57,729 nucleotides of DNA from Candidatus Onthenecus intestinigallinarum (GTDB lineage: Bacteria; Bacillota; Clostridia; Christensenellales; Aristaeellaceae). Where the stretch lies: NCBI GenBank assembly GCA_018713325.1, contig DVFJ01000020.1:1-57729 (forward strand), in the 5' to 3' direction. A model generated the notes under the pieces. That model was not told the DNA's origin. It saw only the letters and a program-made list of their open reading frames with translations, and searched no databases. A program made the position numbers and the translations under genes. Shown here in pieces: positions 9,811 through 17,827 of the stretch; the stretch's first letter is position 1, and each line of letters begins with the position of its first letter.

Positions 9811-11823
9811 GTGAAGAAACTTCTCACCCTTTGGCTGGCGGTCCTGCTGCTGGTCCTGCCGTGCGCGGGAGCGCTGGCGCAAGAGATCGCGCCCGCCACG
9901 TCCGGAGAGGCGCTTGAGCCGCAGGTGGACTACACGCACCTGACTGTGGGCTCCACCACCCAGATGAGCGGTAACTTCCTGGGCGATCTGTGGGGCAACA
10001 ACACCGCCGACATCGACGTGCGCACGCTTGTGCACGGCTATGACGTGGTGGCCTGGACGCAGGAGGCCATGTACAGCATCAATCCCACCGTCGTACAGAC
10101 CACCTCCGTCTATGACGACCCGGATGGCAACCGGACCTATGTGCTCGAGCTGCAAAGAGGGCTCATGTACAACGACGGCAGCCCCATTACCGCGCAGGAC
10201 TATGTGTTCGCCCTGCTGCTGCGCGGCGCGCCGCAGACCCGCGAGATCGGCGGCGACACGGCCGGCGTGGCGCATATCCTGGGCTCCGACGAGTTCGTCG
10301 AGGGCGAAACCCCGTACTTTGAGGGCGTCCGCTTCCTGAACAACTACGCGTTTTCCATCACGATCAAGGCGGACTATCTGCCGTTCTTCTACGAGCTGAC
10401 GATGCTCAGCACCACGCCCTTCCCCATTGACGTCATCGCCCCGGGCTGCGTCGTGCGCGACGACGGCTACGGCGCCTATATCGCCAATGAGGACGAGACG
10501 GTCGAGGAACCCATCTTCACCGCGGCGCTGCTGCAGCAGACGCTGCTCGCGCCCGGCACGGGCTATGTGTCGCACCCGACGGTCTCCAGCGGCCCCTACC
10601 GGCTCGTCAGCTATGACGAGACCGCGCATGTCGCCTCGTTTGAACTCAACGAGTACTTCCGCGGCAACTATGAGGGGCAGCGGCCCACCATTGCGCAGAT
10701 CGAGTTCCGCGCCGTCAGCAATGACGAGGCGATCGACCTGCTGCTCGCGGGCGAGATCGACCTGCTGAACAAGGGCACAGACAGCGAGCTGATCGCACAG
10801 GGCATGGAGCAGTTCGCGCAGGACGCCATCAACTCCCAGAACTATCCGCGCACGGGCCTGGGTTTCATCAGCTTCGCGTGCGAACAGGGCCCCGCCCAGT
10901 TTGAGGCCGTGCGCAAGGCCGTTGCCTATGCGCTGGACCGCGATGCGTTCACCAGCGAATTCACCGGCACCTATGGCCAGACCGTCGACGGCTACTACGG
11001 CTTCGGCCAGTGGATGGTGCAGATGGTCAACGGCACGCTCTCCCACCTGGCAGAGGGCGAGACGGACACGGCGGAAGAGACGGCCGCCTGGGACGCGCTG
11101 TCCCTGGAGGGACTGGAACACTACGTCAAGGATCTGGACGCGGCGCAGGCGCTGCTCGTGGCTGATGGCTGGACGCTCAACGCCCAGGGCGAGGCCTATG
11201 ACGCCGCCGTGGACGCCGTGCGCTACAAGGACGTGGACGGCACGCTGATGCCGCTCTCTCTCAAGTGGGCGAAGCTCGCGGACAATCGAGCGGCCGACCT
11301 GCTGGAGGAGGCGCTCGTGGAGCCGCTGGCCTCGATCGGCATGGAGATCGTCGTCGAAGAGGTGACGTTTGACACGCTGCTGCGCCACTACTACCGCCAG
11401 GATGCGCGTACCTACGACATGTTCTACTTGGCGACCAACTTCGTGCTCGTGTTCGATCCCTACATGACCTACAGCGACGAGACGGAGTACAACGGTGCGC
11501 TGGTGAACACGACCGGCTATGAGGACCCGATTCTGCAAAAGCTGGCGCTGGACATGCGTCAGACCGAGGTGGGCGACTACCTGAGCTACTGCCAGAAGTG
11601 GGTAGCCTTCCAGGAGTACTGGAACAGCGTGCTGCCGGCGGTGCCGCTGTACAGCAACGTGTACTTCGACTTCTACACGACCAGTCTGCAGGACTACGCG
11701 GCCAACAGCAATCAGACCTGGGCTGACGCCATTCTGTATGCGTGGCTGGGCGAGCCGGTCGAGGAGCCGGAGATCGTCCAGGATGGCGACGTGGGCCTGG
11801 ATGACATCCTCATCATTCCCTAA
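9811..11823 (+). CDS. family 5 extracellular solute-binding protein (peptide type)
   Basis: The product is 670 residues if translation starts at the GTG at 9811, which begins a clear signal peptide (KKLLTLWLAVLLLVLPC then ALAQ). A longer frame from 9739 adds residues that do not look like a signal. The fold is that of OppA/DppA-like SBP_bac_5 proteins: a region beginning LTVGSTTQMSGNF, then YVLELQRGLMYNDGSPITAQDYVFAL trimmed here to its key part (GLMYNDGSPITAQDYVF), and later RKAVAYALDRDAF. Such proteins usually deliver oligopeptides to an ABC permease, but no permease or ATPase gene is next to it. The Cys in the signal lacks a proper lipobox (LPC), so the protein may be released rather than lipid-anchored. 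The C-terminus is an acidic tail. The ligand cannot be told from sequence. Confidence 0.88.
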   Translation: MKKLLTLWLAVLLLVLPCAGALAQEIAPATSGEALEPQVDYTHLTVGSTTQMSGNFLGDLWGNNTADIDVRTLVHGYDVVAWTQEAMYSINPTVVQTTSVYDDPDGNRTYVLELQRGLMYNDGSPITAQDYVFALLLRGAPQTREIGGDTAGVAHILGSDEFVEGETPYFEGVRFLNNYAFSITIKADYLPFFYELTMLSTTPFPIDVIAPGCVVRDDGYGAYIANEDETVEEPIFTAALLQQTLLAPGTGYVSHPTVSSGPYRLVSYDETAHVASFELNEYFRGNYEGQRPTIAQIEFRAVSNDEAIDLLLAGEIDLLNKGTDSELIAQGMEQFAQDAINSQNYPRTGLGFISFACEQGPAQFEAVRKAVAYALDRDAFTSEFTGTYGQTVDGYYGFGQWMVQMVNGTLSHLAEGETDTAEETAAWDALSLEGLEHYVKDLDAAQALLVADGWTLNAQGEAYDAAVDAVRYKDVDGTLMPLSLKWAKLADNRAADLLEEALVEPLASIGMEIVVEEVTFDTLLRHYYRQDARTYDMFYLATNFVLVFDPYMTYSDETEYNGALVNTTGYEDPILQKLALDMRQTEVGDYLSYCQKWVAFQEYWNSVLPAVPLYSNVYFDFYTTSLQDYAANSNQTWADAILYAWLGEPVEEPEIVQDGDVGLDDILIIP

Positions 11824-11869
11824 ACGGCGCGGCGGCGCCGTGGCCATAAAGCGAATCCGAACCGGGATT

Positions 11870-11903
11870 CCAAAAAGGAGGGGCGGCGGCCCCTCCTTTT
11901 TGG
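11870..11903 (+). terminator. strong terminator after the binding protein
   Basis: A perfect 15-bp stem runs from 11870-11884 to 11889-11903 with a 4-nt loop. The A5 and U5 tracts are part of the stem, so it could act in both directions. It closes the surface-protein region. Confidence 0.85.
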
Positions 11904-11947
11904 CGCCGTCGCACGAAGGATTTCGCGCAAAAATCCGCCGGCGGGGA

Positions 11948-11976
11948 TTGTGCGCGCGCAGGGCGCGTGCTATAAT
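11948..11976 (+). promoter_or_regulatory. SigA promoter for the FMN riboswitch-ecf operon
   Basis: TTGTGC (11948-11953) and TATAAT (11971-11976) are 17 nt apart. Transcription would begin just before the riboswitch aptamer. Confidence 0.7.
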
Positions 11977-11997
11977 AATCGAGGATAACCTCATAAC

Positions 11998-12107
11998 CTC
12001 TTCAGGGCAGGGTGAAATTCCCGATCGGCGGTACAGTCCGCGGGCGCTACGCGCGCAGAATTGGTGCGATTCCAATACCGACAGTGACAGTCTGGATGAG
12101 AGAAGAG
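11998..12107 (+). ncRNA. FMN riboswitch (RFN element)
   Basis: The aptamer shows the diagnostic RFN blocks: AGGGCAGGGTGAAATTCCC, GGCGGTACAGTCCGCG, ATTGGTGCGATTCCAAT, then ACCGACAGTGACAGTCTGGA and GAGAGAAGAG. P1 pairs CTCTTC (11998-12003) with GAAGAG (12102-12107). It binds FMN and normally represses riboflavin synthesis or uptake genes. Here the next genes are the ECF transporter core, not ribU or rib genes. Confidence 0.96.
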
Positions 12108-12127
12108 CGGCGTTTCGTTGCGAGCAG

Positions 12128-12162
12128 CACCTGAAGGGGCATTCCCTTTTGGGTGTTTCTTT
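12128..12162 (+). terminator. riboswitch expression-platform terminator
   Basis: An imperfect hairpin (CACC..AAGGG paired with CCCTT..GGTG) is followed by TTTCTTT, 20 nt after the aptamer. It fits an FMN-induced transcription terminator. Confidence 0.75.
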
Positions 12163-12218
12163 ATGGCTGCGGGCGCGTCCCGCGCCATTCCCGGCAGTCT
12201 GCCATCAAGGAGTCAATC

Positions 12219-13064
12219 ATGGATCAAAGCGATAAGATCGTCGTACAGGGCGTGCGCTACACCTATCAGGATGCACCGGACGCCGCGCTGTGCGGCGTAG
12301 AGTTGAGCGTGCATGCGGGGGAGTTTCTCGCGGTGCTCGGCCACAACGGATCGGGCAAGTCCACCCTCGCCAAGCTGATGAACGCACTGTACGTACCCGC
12401 GGAGGGGCATATCTGGGTCGTGGGGATGGATACGCGCGACGACGCGCTCGTGTACGACATCCGTCAGCACGCGGGCATGGTCTTCCAAAACCCGGACAAC
12501 CAGCTCGTCGCCACCGTCGTGGAGGAGGACGTCGCCTTCGGCATGGAGAACATCGGCGTGCCGCCCGCGCAGATGCGCATCCGCGTGGACGAGGCGCTGC
12601 GCGCGGTGAACATGCAGGACTTTCGCACCGCCGCGCCGCACATGCTCTCGGGCGGCCAGAAGCAGCGCGTGGCGATCGCGGGCGTGCTGGCCATGCAGCC
12701 GGACGTGATCATCCTGGACGAGTCGACCGCCATGCTCGACCCCGCGGGCCGGCGCGAGGTGCTCCAAACGGTGCGCCGCCTGCAGCGCGAGGAGGGCATC
12801 ACGATCGTGTGGATCACGCACTACATGGACGAGGCGGCGCAGGCCGACCGCGTGATCGTCATGAACGAGGGGCAGATCGCGCTCAGCGGCACGCCGCGCG
12901 AGGTCTTCCCGCAGGTGGAGCGCCTGCGCGAGCTGCGCCTGGATGTGCCGCCGATGACGGAGCTGGCGCACGATCTGGCCGCGGCAGGCGTGCCCGTGCG
13001 CGCGGATGTGCTGACCGTGGAGGAGATGGTGGAGGAAGTATGTCGATTGTCATCGAAAACCTGA
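12219..13064 (+). CDS. ecfA1: ECF transporter ATPase EcfA1
   Basis: The product is 281 residues, the usual size for the family. The start at 12219 follows AAGGAG by 6 nt; earlier in-frame starts fall in the terminator region. Walker A is GHNGSGKST (41-49), the Q-loop is FQNPDNQ, the signature is LSGGQKQR, and Walker B ends ILDESTAMLDP, the form typical of EcfA1 (CbiO1) rather than EcfA2. It pairs with EcfA2 and EcfT to energize vitamin S-components. It is first in an operon with ecfA2, ecfT and truA, and its stop codon overlaps ecfA2 by 25 nt. The upstream FMN riboswitch implies repression by FMN, which is unusual for the shared module. Confidence 0.95.
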   Translation: MDQSDKIVVQGVRYTYQDAPDAALCGVELSVHAGEFLAVLGHNGSGKSTLAKLMNALYVPAEGHIWVVGMDTRDDALVYDIRQHAGMVFQNPDNQLVATVVEEDVAFGMENIGVPPAQMRIRVDEALRAVNMQDFRTAAPHMLSGGQKQRVAIAGVLAMQPDVIILDESTAMLDPAGRREVLQTVRRLQREEGITIVWITHYMDEAAQADRVIVMNEGQIALSGTPREVFPQVERLRELRLDVPPMTELAHDLAAAGVPVRADVLTVEEMVEEVCRLSSKT

Positions 13065-13900
13065 CGCATACCTACATGCCCGGGAGTCCCTTTCAGGCGA
13101 CGGCCATTCACGGCGTGAGCCTGACGATCCGGGACGGCGAGTTCATCGGCCTCATCGGCCACACGGGCAGCGGCAAGTCCACGCTCATCCAACACCTCAA
13201 CGGCCTGCTGCGCCCCTCGTCCGGCCGCGTGCTGATCGACGGCAAGGACCTGTTCGCCAAGGATACCGACAAGCGCGAGGTGCGCCGCAAGGTCGGTCTC
13301 GTGTTTCAATATCCGGAAAACCAGCTCTTCGAGGAGACCGTCGCCGCGGACATCGCGTTCGGGCCCAAGAACCTCGGCCTCTCGCCGGAGGAGGTCGACG
13401 CGCGCGTGCGCGACGCCTGCGCCCAGGTGCATCTGGACTACGAGACGTTCAAGGACCGCTCGGTCTTTGAGCTGTCCGGCGGGCAGATGCGCCGCGCGGC
13501 GATCGCGGGCGTGCTGGCCATGCAGCCGCAGACGCTCATTCTGGACGAGCCCTGCGCGGGGCTGGACCCGCGCGGCCGGGACGAGATCCTCGGCCTGGTG
13601 CGCGAGCTGCAAAGGACGCGCGGTACGACCGTCGTCATGGTCTCGCACAGCATGGACGACGTCGCCTCGCTCGTCAGCCGCGTCATCGTCATGAACAGGG
13701 GACAGATCGCCATGGACGGCACGCCGCGCGAGATCTTCCGGCAGGGAGAGGCGCTGCGCGCCATGGGCCTGGATGTGCCCGAGGCCGCCCGGCTGGCCGC
13801 GCGGCTGCGCGAAAAGGGCTTTGACGTGCCCGAGGACGCTTACCTGCACGGCGAGCTCCTGGAGGCCATCAAGCGCATTGTGGGAGGCGCCCATGCTTAA
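13040..13900 (+). CDS. ecfA2: ECF transporter ATPase EcfA2
   Basis: The product is 286 residues. The start at 13040 follows GGAGGA closely and matches the family N-terminus (MSIVIENLTHTYMPGSPF). Walker A is GHTGSGKST, the Q-loop is FQYPENQLFEET, the signature is LSGGQMRR, and Walker B is ILDEPCAGLDP, typical of EcfA2 (CbiO2). It forms the heterodimeric ATPase with EcfA1. The gene overlaps ecfA1 by 25 nt and ecfT by 8 nt, so the three are translationally coupled. Confidence 0.95.
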   Translation: MSIVIENLTHTYMPGSPFQATAIHGVSLTIRDGEFIGLIGHTGSGKSTLIQHLNGLLRPSSGRVLIDGKDLFAKDTDKREVRRKVGLVFQYPENQLFEETVAADIAFGPKNLGLSPEEVDARVRDACAQVHLDYETFKDRSVFELSGGQMRRAAIAGVLAMQPQTLILDEPCAGLDPRGRDEILGLVRELQRTRGTTVVMVSHSMDDVASLVSRVIVMNRGQIAMDGTPREIFRQGEALRAMGLDVPEAARLAARLREKGFDVPEDAYLHGELLEAIKRIVGGAHA

Positions 13901-14708
13901 GAACATCACCCTCGGCCAATACTACCCCGGCCATTCGCCGGTGCACCGCATGGATCCGCGCATGAAGATCTACCTGACGATCGCCTACATCGTGGCGGTG
14001 TTCCTCGTCAAGGACCTGCTGGGCTATGCGCTGGCGTTCCTGTTTCTGCTGTTCATGGCCCGCGTCGCGCAGATCAACCTGGGCTTTCTGATGCGCGGCA
14101 TCAAGGCGCTGCGCGTCATCGTGGCCTTTACGTTCATCATCAACCTCTTCTTCTCCACGGGCGATACGCCGCTGCTGAGCTGGGGCATTCTGCGCATCAC
14201 GCGCGAGGGCCTGCAAAACGCGGTCTACTTTTCGCTACGGCTCATCTTCCTGGTGATGGGCACGTCCATGCTGACGCTGACCACGTCGCCCGTGGTGCTC
14301 ACCGACGGCCTGGAGCGCATGATGCGACCGCTGGCGCGCGTGCACTTCCCCGCGCACGAGCTGGCCATGATGATGACCATCGCCCTGCGCTTCATCCCCA
14401 CGCTGCTGGAGGAGGCCGACAAGATCATGAAGGCCCAGATGGCCCGCGGCGCGGACTTTGAGAGCGGCAACCTGCTCGCCCGCGCCCGCGCGATGGTGCC
14501 GCTGCTGGTGCCGCTGTTCGTCGGCGCGTTCCGCCGCGCGACGGAGCTGGCCATGGCCATGGAGGCGCGCTGCTATCGCGGCGGCGCGCACCGCACCCGC
14601 ATGCGGGAACTGGGCTATACGCGCCTGGACTTCGCGGCGCTGGGCGTCATGGCGGCGTTCATCGCGCTGATCGTCGCGCAGGGGGCGTTTGTGCATGTCG
14701 GGCTGTGA
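13893..14708 (+). CDS. ecfT: ECF transporter transmembrane protein EcfT
   Basis: The product is 271 residues with several hydrophobic segments (for example IYLTIAYIVAVFLVKDLLG). The start at 13893 has GGGAGG upstream. The two cytoplasmic coupling motifs are visible: QMARGADF, and EARCYRGG, where the usual Gly of the second ARG motif is Cys. EcfT links the ATPases to interchangeable S-components. No S-component gene lies in this window, so the substrate-specific partners must be encoded elsewhere. The end overlaps truA by 14 nt. Confidence 0.94.
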   Translation: MLKNITLGQYYPGHSPVHRMDPRMKIYLTIAYIVAVFLVKDLLGYALAFLFLLFMARVAQINLGFLMRGIKALRVIVAFTFIINLFFSTGDTPLLSWGILRITREGLQNAVYFSLRLIFLVMGTSMLTLTTSPVVLTDGLERMMRPLARVHFPAHELAMMMTIALRFIPTLLEEADKIMKAQMARGADFESGNLLARARAMVPLLVPLFVGAFRRATELAMAMEARCYRGGAHRTRMRELGYTRLDFAALGVMAAFIALIVAQGAFVHVGL

Positions 14709-15477
14709 GACGCGGCGCATCCGCCTGATCCTGGAGTACGACGGCACGAATTACTCGGGCTGGCAGCGCCAGATCAACGCGCCGAGCGTGCAGCAGACGC
14801 TGGAGGAGACGCTGCACAGGCTGCTGGGCGCACCCGTCACGGTGACGGGCTCCAGCCGCACGGACGCGGGGGTACATGCGCTCGGGCAGAACGTTCACTT
14901 CGACACGACTTCGCGCATCCCGGGCGACAAGTTCGCCTTTGCGCTCAACACCATGCTGCCGGACGACATCCGCGTGCGCGCCTCGATGGACGCTGCGGCG
15001 GACTTTCATGCGCGCTTTTCGGCCACGGGCAAGGTGTACCGCTACGCGATCCAGAACACGCGCCACGCGCCGGCCATTGACCGGCTGACGCACGCGCACG
15101 TGCCGCTGCCGCTGGACGTGGAGAGGATGCACGCGGCGGCGCAGGCGATGGTCGGCCGGCACGACTTTGCGGCGTTTGCGGCCGCGGGCTCGATCGCCAG
15201 GGACACGCGCCGTACGATCTACCGCGTGCAGGCGGCGCGCTGCGGCGAGCGCGTGTATCTGCTCGTGCACGGCGACGGGTTTCTGTACAACATGGTGCGC
15301 ATCCTGGCGGGCACGCTGATCGAGATTGGCAACGGCAAGCTGGCGCCGGACGCGATCGCGCGCGCGATTGAGAGCGGCGACCGGATGGACCTGGGCATGA
15401 CCGCGCCGGCGCGCGGGCTGACGCTGCTGCGCGTGTTCTACGGCGACGACGCGGCGGCCGCAGACTATTTCGCTTAG
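14695..15477 (+). CDS. truA: tRNA pseudouridine(38-40) synthase TruA
   Basis: The product is 260 residues from the ATG at 14695; a TTG at 14689 is a possible earlier start. The N-terminus IRLILEYDGTNYSGWQ and the catalytic motif SSRTDAGVHA (Asp57) are clear, with FLYNMVRILAGTLIEIG near the C-terminus. It makes pseudouridine in the tRNA anticodon arm. ecfA1-ecfA2-ecfT-truA is a common Bacillota order, often next to ribosomal protein genes, which are absent here. Because of the 14-nt overlap with ecfT, truA should also feel the FMN riboswitch unless an internal promoter exists. Confidence 0.96.
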   Translation: MSGCETRRIRLILEYDGTNYSGWQRQINAPSVQQTLEETLHRLLGAPVTVTGSSRTDAGVHALGQNVHFDTTSRIPGDKFAFALNTMLPDDIRVRASMDAAADFHARFSATGKVYRYAIQNTRHAPAIDRLTHAHVPLPLDVERMHAAAQAMVGRHDFAAFAAAGSIARDTRRTIYRVQAARCGERVYLLVHGDGFLYNMVRILAGTLIEIGNGKLAPDAIARAIESGDRMDLGMTAPARGLTLLRVFYGDDAAAADYFA

Positions 15478-15488
15478 CGCTGCGTTTT

Positions 15489-15510
15489 CCCCCGCAAGGG
15501 GGCTTTCTTT
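15489..15510 (+). terminator. terminator of the ecf-truA operon
   Basis: A CCCCC/GGGGG stem with a GCAA loop is followed by CTTTCTTT. Confidence 0.75.
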
Positions 15511-15587
15511 ATGCCCCCGCGCCGTGCTATAATAGGAGAATCCCTGCATAGACTGGCAGCGAAGTGTCAACTATGGAGGGGAGCAGG

Positions 15588-15854
15588 GTGAAGGACTATA
15601 TCGAGGCGCGCGTGCTGCGCGTGGCGCAGTACATCGTGCAGACGGGGGATACCGTCCGCCAGGCGGCGAAGGTCTTCCACGTCTCCAAGTCGACCGTGCA
15701 TAAAGATTTGGACGAACGCCTGCCGGAGATTGACGCCGCGCTGCACCGGCGCGCACAGGCGGTGCTCCTCAAGAACAAGGCCGAGCGCCACCTGCGCGGC
15801 GGAGAGGCGACGCGCGAAAAGTACAGCGAGCGGCGCAGGGCGGCGACGACCTGA
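15588..15854 (+). CDS. spoIIID: sporulation transcription regulator SpoIIID
   Basis: The product is 88 residues. The GTG at 15588 lies 8 nt after GGAGG and gives the family N-terminus KDYIEARVLRVAQYIV. The helix-turn-helix is TVRQAAKVFHVSKSTVHKD, close to the known SpoIIID sequence, followed by a basic C-terminal tail. SpoIIID is a small DNA-binding protein that retunes mother-cell gene expression after SigE and before SigK. It lies 19 nt before an mreB-family gene, as spoIIID-mbl does in Bacillus. A TATAAT at 15528-15533 has no clear SigA -35, and I could not make a convincing SigE promoter from it. Confidence 0.95.
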   Translation: MKDYIEARVLRVAQYIVQTGDTVRQAAKVFHVSKSTVHKDLDERLPEIDAALHRRAQAVLLKNKAERHLRGGEATREKYSERRRAATT

Positions 15855-15873
15855 TACCAAAGGAGAGAGTGCG

Positions 15874-16890
15874 ATGTTTGGTTCGGATGATATTGCCATC
15901 GACCTGGGCACGGCGACGGTGCTGTGCGTCATCAGGGGCAAGGGGATCGTGCTGCGCGAGCCCGCGGTCGTGGCGGTGGACAGGGCCACGCGCAACATCC
16001 TCGCCGTGGGCGAGGACGCGCAGCGCATGATGGGCCGCACGCCGTCGGGCATTCTGGCGCTGCGTCCGCTCAAGGAGGGCGTCATCGGCGACTACGAGCT
16101 GACGGAGAAGATGCTGCGCTACTTCATGCGCAAGGTGGTGGGCAAGCGCACGCTCTTCCGTCCGCGCACGGTCGTGTGCGTGCCGGGCGGCGTGACGGAG
16201 TTCGAGCGCCGGTCGATGGCCGACATCCTGCTCGATGCGGGCGCGCGCAAGGCGCAGCTAGTCGACGAGCCGCTGGCGGCGGCAGTCGGCGCGGGCCTAG
16301 ACGTTACGCAGGCCTACGGTACGATGGTGCTGGACGTGGGCGGCGGCACGGCGGATCTGGCCGTACTCTCCCTGGGCCGCGTGATCGTGGGCAACACGAT
16401 CAAGATCGCGGGCGACCGGTTCGATGAGGCGATCACCCGCTACGTGCGGCGCAAGCACAACCTGATGATCGGCGAGCGCACGGCGGAGGAGCTGAAGATC
16501 ACCATCGGCGCGGCAATGACGCGCGGCGACACGCTGACGATGGAGGCCACGGGCCGCAGCCTGATCACCGGGCTGCCCAAGACGATCGCCCTGGGCTCGG
16601 ACGAGATGGTCGAGGCGCTGGACGAACCGCTGCAGGAGTTCATCGAGAACGTGCACGCGCTGCTGGAGCGCACGCCGCCGGAGCTGGCGGCCGACGTCTT
16701 CGAGCGCGGCATCACCATGACGGGCGGCGCATCGCAGCTGTTCGGGCTGGATCAATACATCTCCAAGTACCTCAAGGTCGCCTGCCGCGTGGCCGAGGAT
16801 CCGGAGGGATGCGTGGCGCTGGGCATGGCGCGCATGCTGGAGGATTCGGACGTCCTGGGCAGCCTGATCGGCGACGGAAAGCGCAGATAA
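15874..16890 (+). CDS. mbl: MreB/Mbl family actin-like protein
   Basis: The product is 338 residues. The start at 15874 follows AAAGGAGAG by 8 nt; the longer open frame back to 15730 overlaps spoIIID. The actin-fold phosphate loops DIAIDLGTATV and VLDVGGGTADLAVLS and the adenosine motif MTGGASQLFGLDQY are visible. The family polymerises under the membrane and guides lateral wall synthesis. Position after spoIIID favours Mbl over MreB, and no mreCD follows. A strong hairpin ends the unit. Confidence 0.92.
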   Translation: MFGSDDIAIDLGTATVLCVIRGKGIVLREPAVVAVDRATRNILAVGEDAQRMMGRTPSGILALRPLKEGVIGDYELTEKMLRYFMRKVVGKRTLFRPRTVVCVPGGVTEFERRSMADILLDAGARKAQLVDEPLAAAVGAGLDVTQAYGTMVLDVGGGTADLAVLSLGRVIVGNTIKIAGDRFDEAITRYVRRKHNLMIGERTAEELKITIGAAMTRGDTLTMEATGRSLITGLPKTIALGSDEMVEALDEPLQEFIENVHALLERTPPELAADVFERGITMTGGASQLFGLDQYISKYLKVACRVAEDPEGCVALGMARMLEDSDVLGSLIGDGKRR

Positions 16891-16893
16891 AAT

Positions 16894-16935
16894 AAAAAAA
16901 CAGGCGGGGCGGGAAGACCGCTCCGTCTGTTTTTG
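16894..16935. terminator. bidirectional terminator
   Basis: An A-rich run, a long imperfect stem (ACAGGCGGGGCGG with CCGCTCCGTCTGT) and TTTTT lie between the convergent mbl and the membrane-protein gene. The symmetry of A and T tracts suits termination from both sides. Confidence 0.85.
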
Positions 16936-16957
16936 TTCTGGGGAACCGCGACGGCTG

Positions 16958-17734
16958 TCAGCAGGCCTTCCTGAGCAGCTTGCGGCAGGCGCCCGCGCGC
17001 ACGCCCGAGAGGATCAGCAGATAGACGCCCACGGCGACGCACAGGAACATCAGCACGATGCCGAAATCGTTGAGGATTGCGGGGCAGGCGGGGGAGACGA
17101 TGCACAGCCCCACGCCCAGCGCGATGCGGTGGGTCCGCTCGGCGGCGTAGTCCATCTCCCGCCGGCGCAGCTCCTCCCGCATGCCGGCGGTCAGGCGCAC
17201 GTCGCAGGCAAATCCCTTCCAACTCTTCTGCATCGAGCTGGCATAGATGAAGAGCATGACCCCCACCGCAATGCAGCCGAACAGCCCGAAGATGCCCATG
17301 CTGTCCGACAGCAGATGGCCCAGCAGCGGAATACTGCCGAAGAAGACCGAACAGGCGGGGGAGAAAACGCACAGCCCCACCCCCACGGCGTTCATGCGCG
17401 CAATGGTATATTGCGCGTCCAGGTAGTCCTCAACCTCGTCGCTGAGCGGTTCAGGCTCGCAGCCAGCCTCGTCCCAACCGTCCTGCGGCGCCTCCGGCGC
17501 GCCCGGGGCCTGCGGCTGGGGCGGCTCCACGCCATAGCGCGCGAGGAGCTCCTCGATCGTGCCCAGGGAGGCGATCACCTCGCCCAGCGCCTCGTTTTCG
17601 CTGTGCCCCGCGCGCACGGACGCCTCGTATGCGCGCTCCGCATCCTGCTGCACCTGGTCCTTCAGGTGCAGGATCTCCAGCGTGGCGGGCAGCTTGGCAA
17701 ACAGCGCGCTGATGTATCGGTTGATGGTTTCCAT
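16958..17734 (-). CDS. four-helix membrane protein with HAAS-like prefix domain
   Basis: The product is 258 residues. Residues 1-70 (METINRYISALFAKLP onward, with EALGEVIASLGTIEELL) resemble the alpha-helical permease-prefix or HAAS/DUF1700-type domain that often occurs with PadR-like regulators. A Pro-rich linker follows, then four hydrophobic segments in two pairs, each pair beginning VGLC(V/I)(F/V)SPAC. That repeated SPAC motif suggests internal duplication. The start has an AGAAGG-type site upstream. It is transcribed alone between convergent mbl and ttcA-like, with no PadR gene nearby. Its function is unknown. Confidence 0.75.
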   Translation of the reverse strand: METINRYISALFAKLPATLEILHLKDQVQQDAERAYEASVRAGHSENEALGEVIASLGTIEELLARYGVEPPQPQAPGAPEAPQDGWDEAGCEPEPLSDEVEDYLDAQYTIARMNAVGVGLCVFSPACSVFFGSIPLLGHLLSDSMGIFGLFGCIAVGVMLFIYASSMQKSWKGFACDVRLTAGMREELRRREMDYAAERTHRIALGVGLCIVSPACPAILNDFGIVLMFLCVAVGVYLLILSGVRAGACRKLLRKAC

Positions 17735-17770
17735 GTCCTTCTCTCCTCATGCGTTTCCTTTGATGCGACC

Positions 17771-17799
17771 ATGATAGCACGAACGCCCAGGCAATACAA
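17771..17799 (-). promoter_or_regulatory. promoter for the HAAS-like membrane protein
   Basis: Read on the minus strand, TTGTAT (17799-17794) and TATCAT (17776-17771) are 17 nt apart, about 40 nt before the start codon. Confidence 0.55.
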
Positions 17800-17827
17800 T
17801 GAGAGGAAGATTAGAAGCGCATGAAAA

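Noticed and set aside
15528..15533. SigA or SigE promoter for spoIIID
   Set aside because: TATAAT is present, but neither a SigA nor a SigE -35 fits at the right distance.
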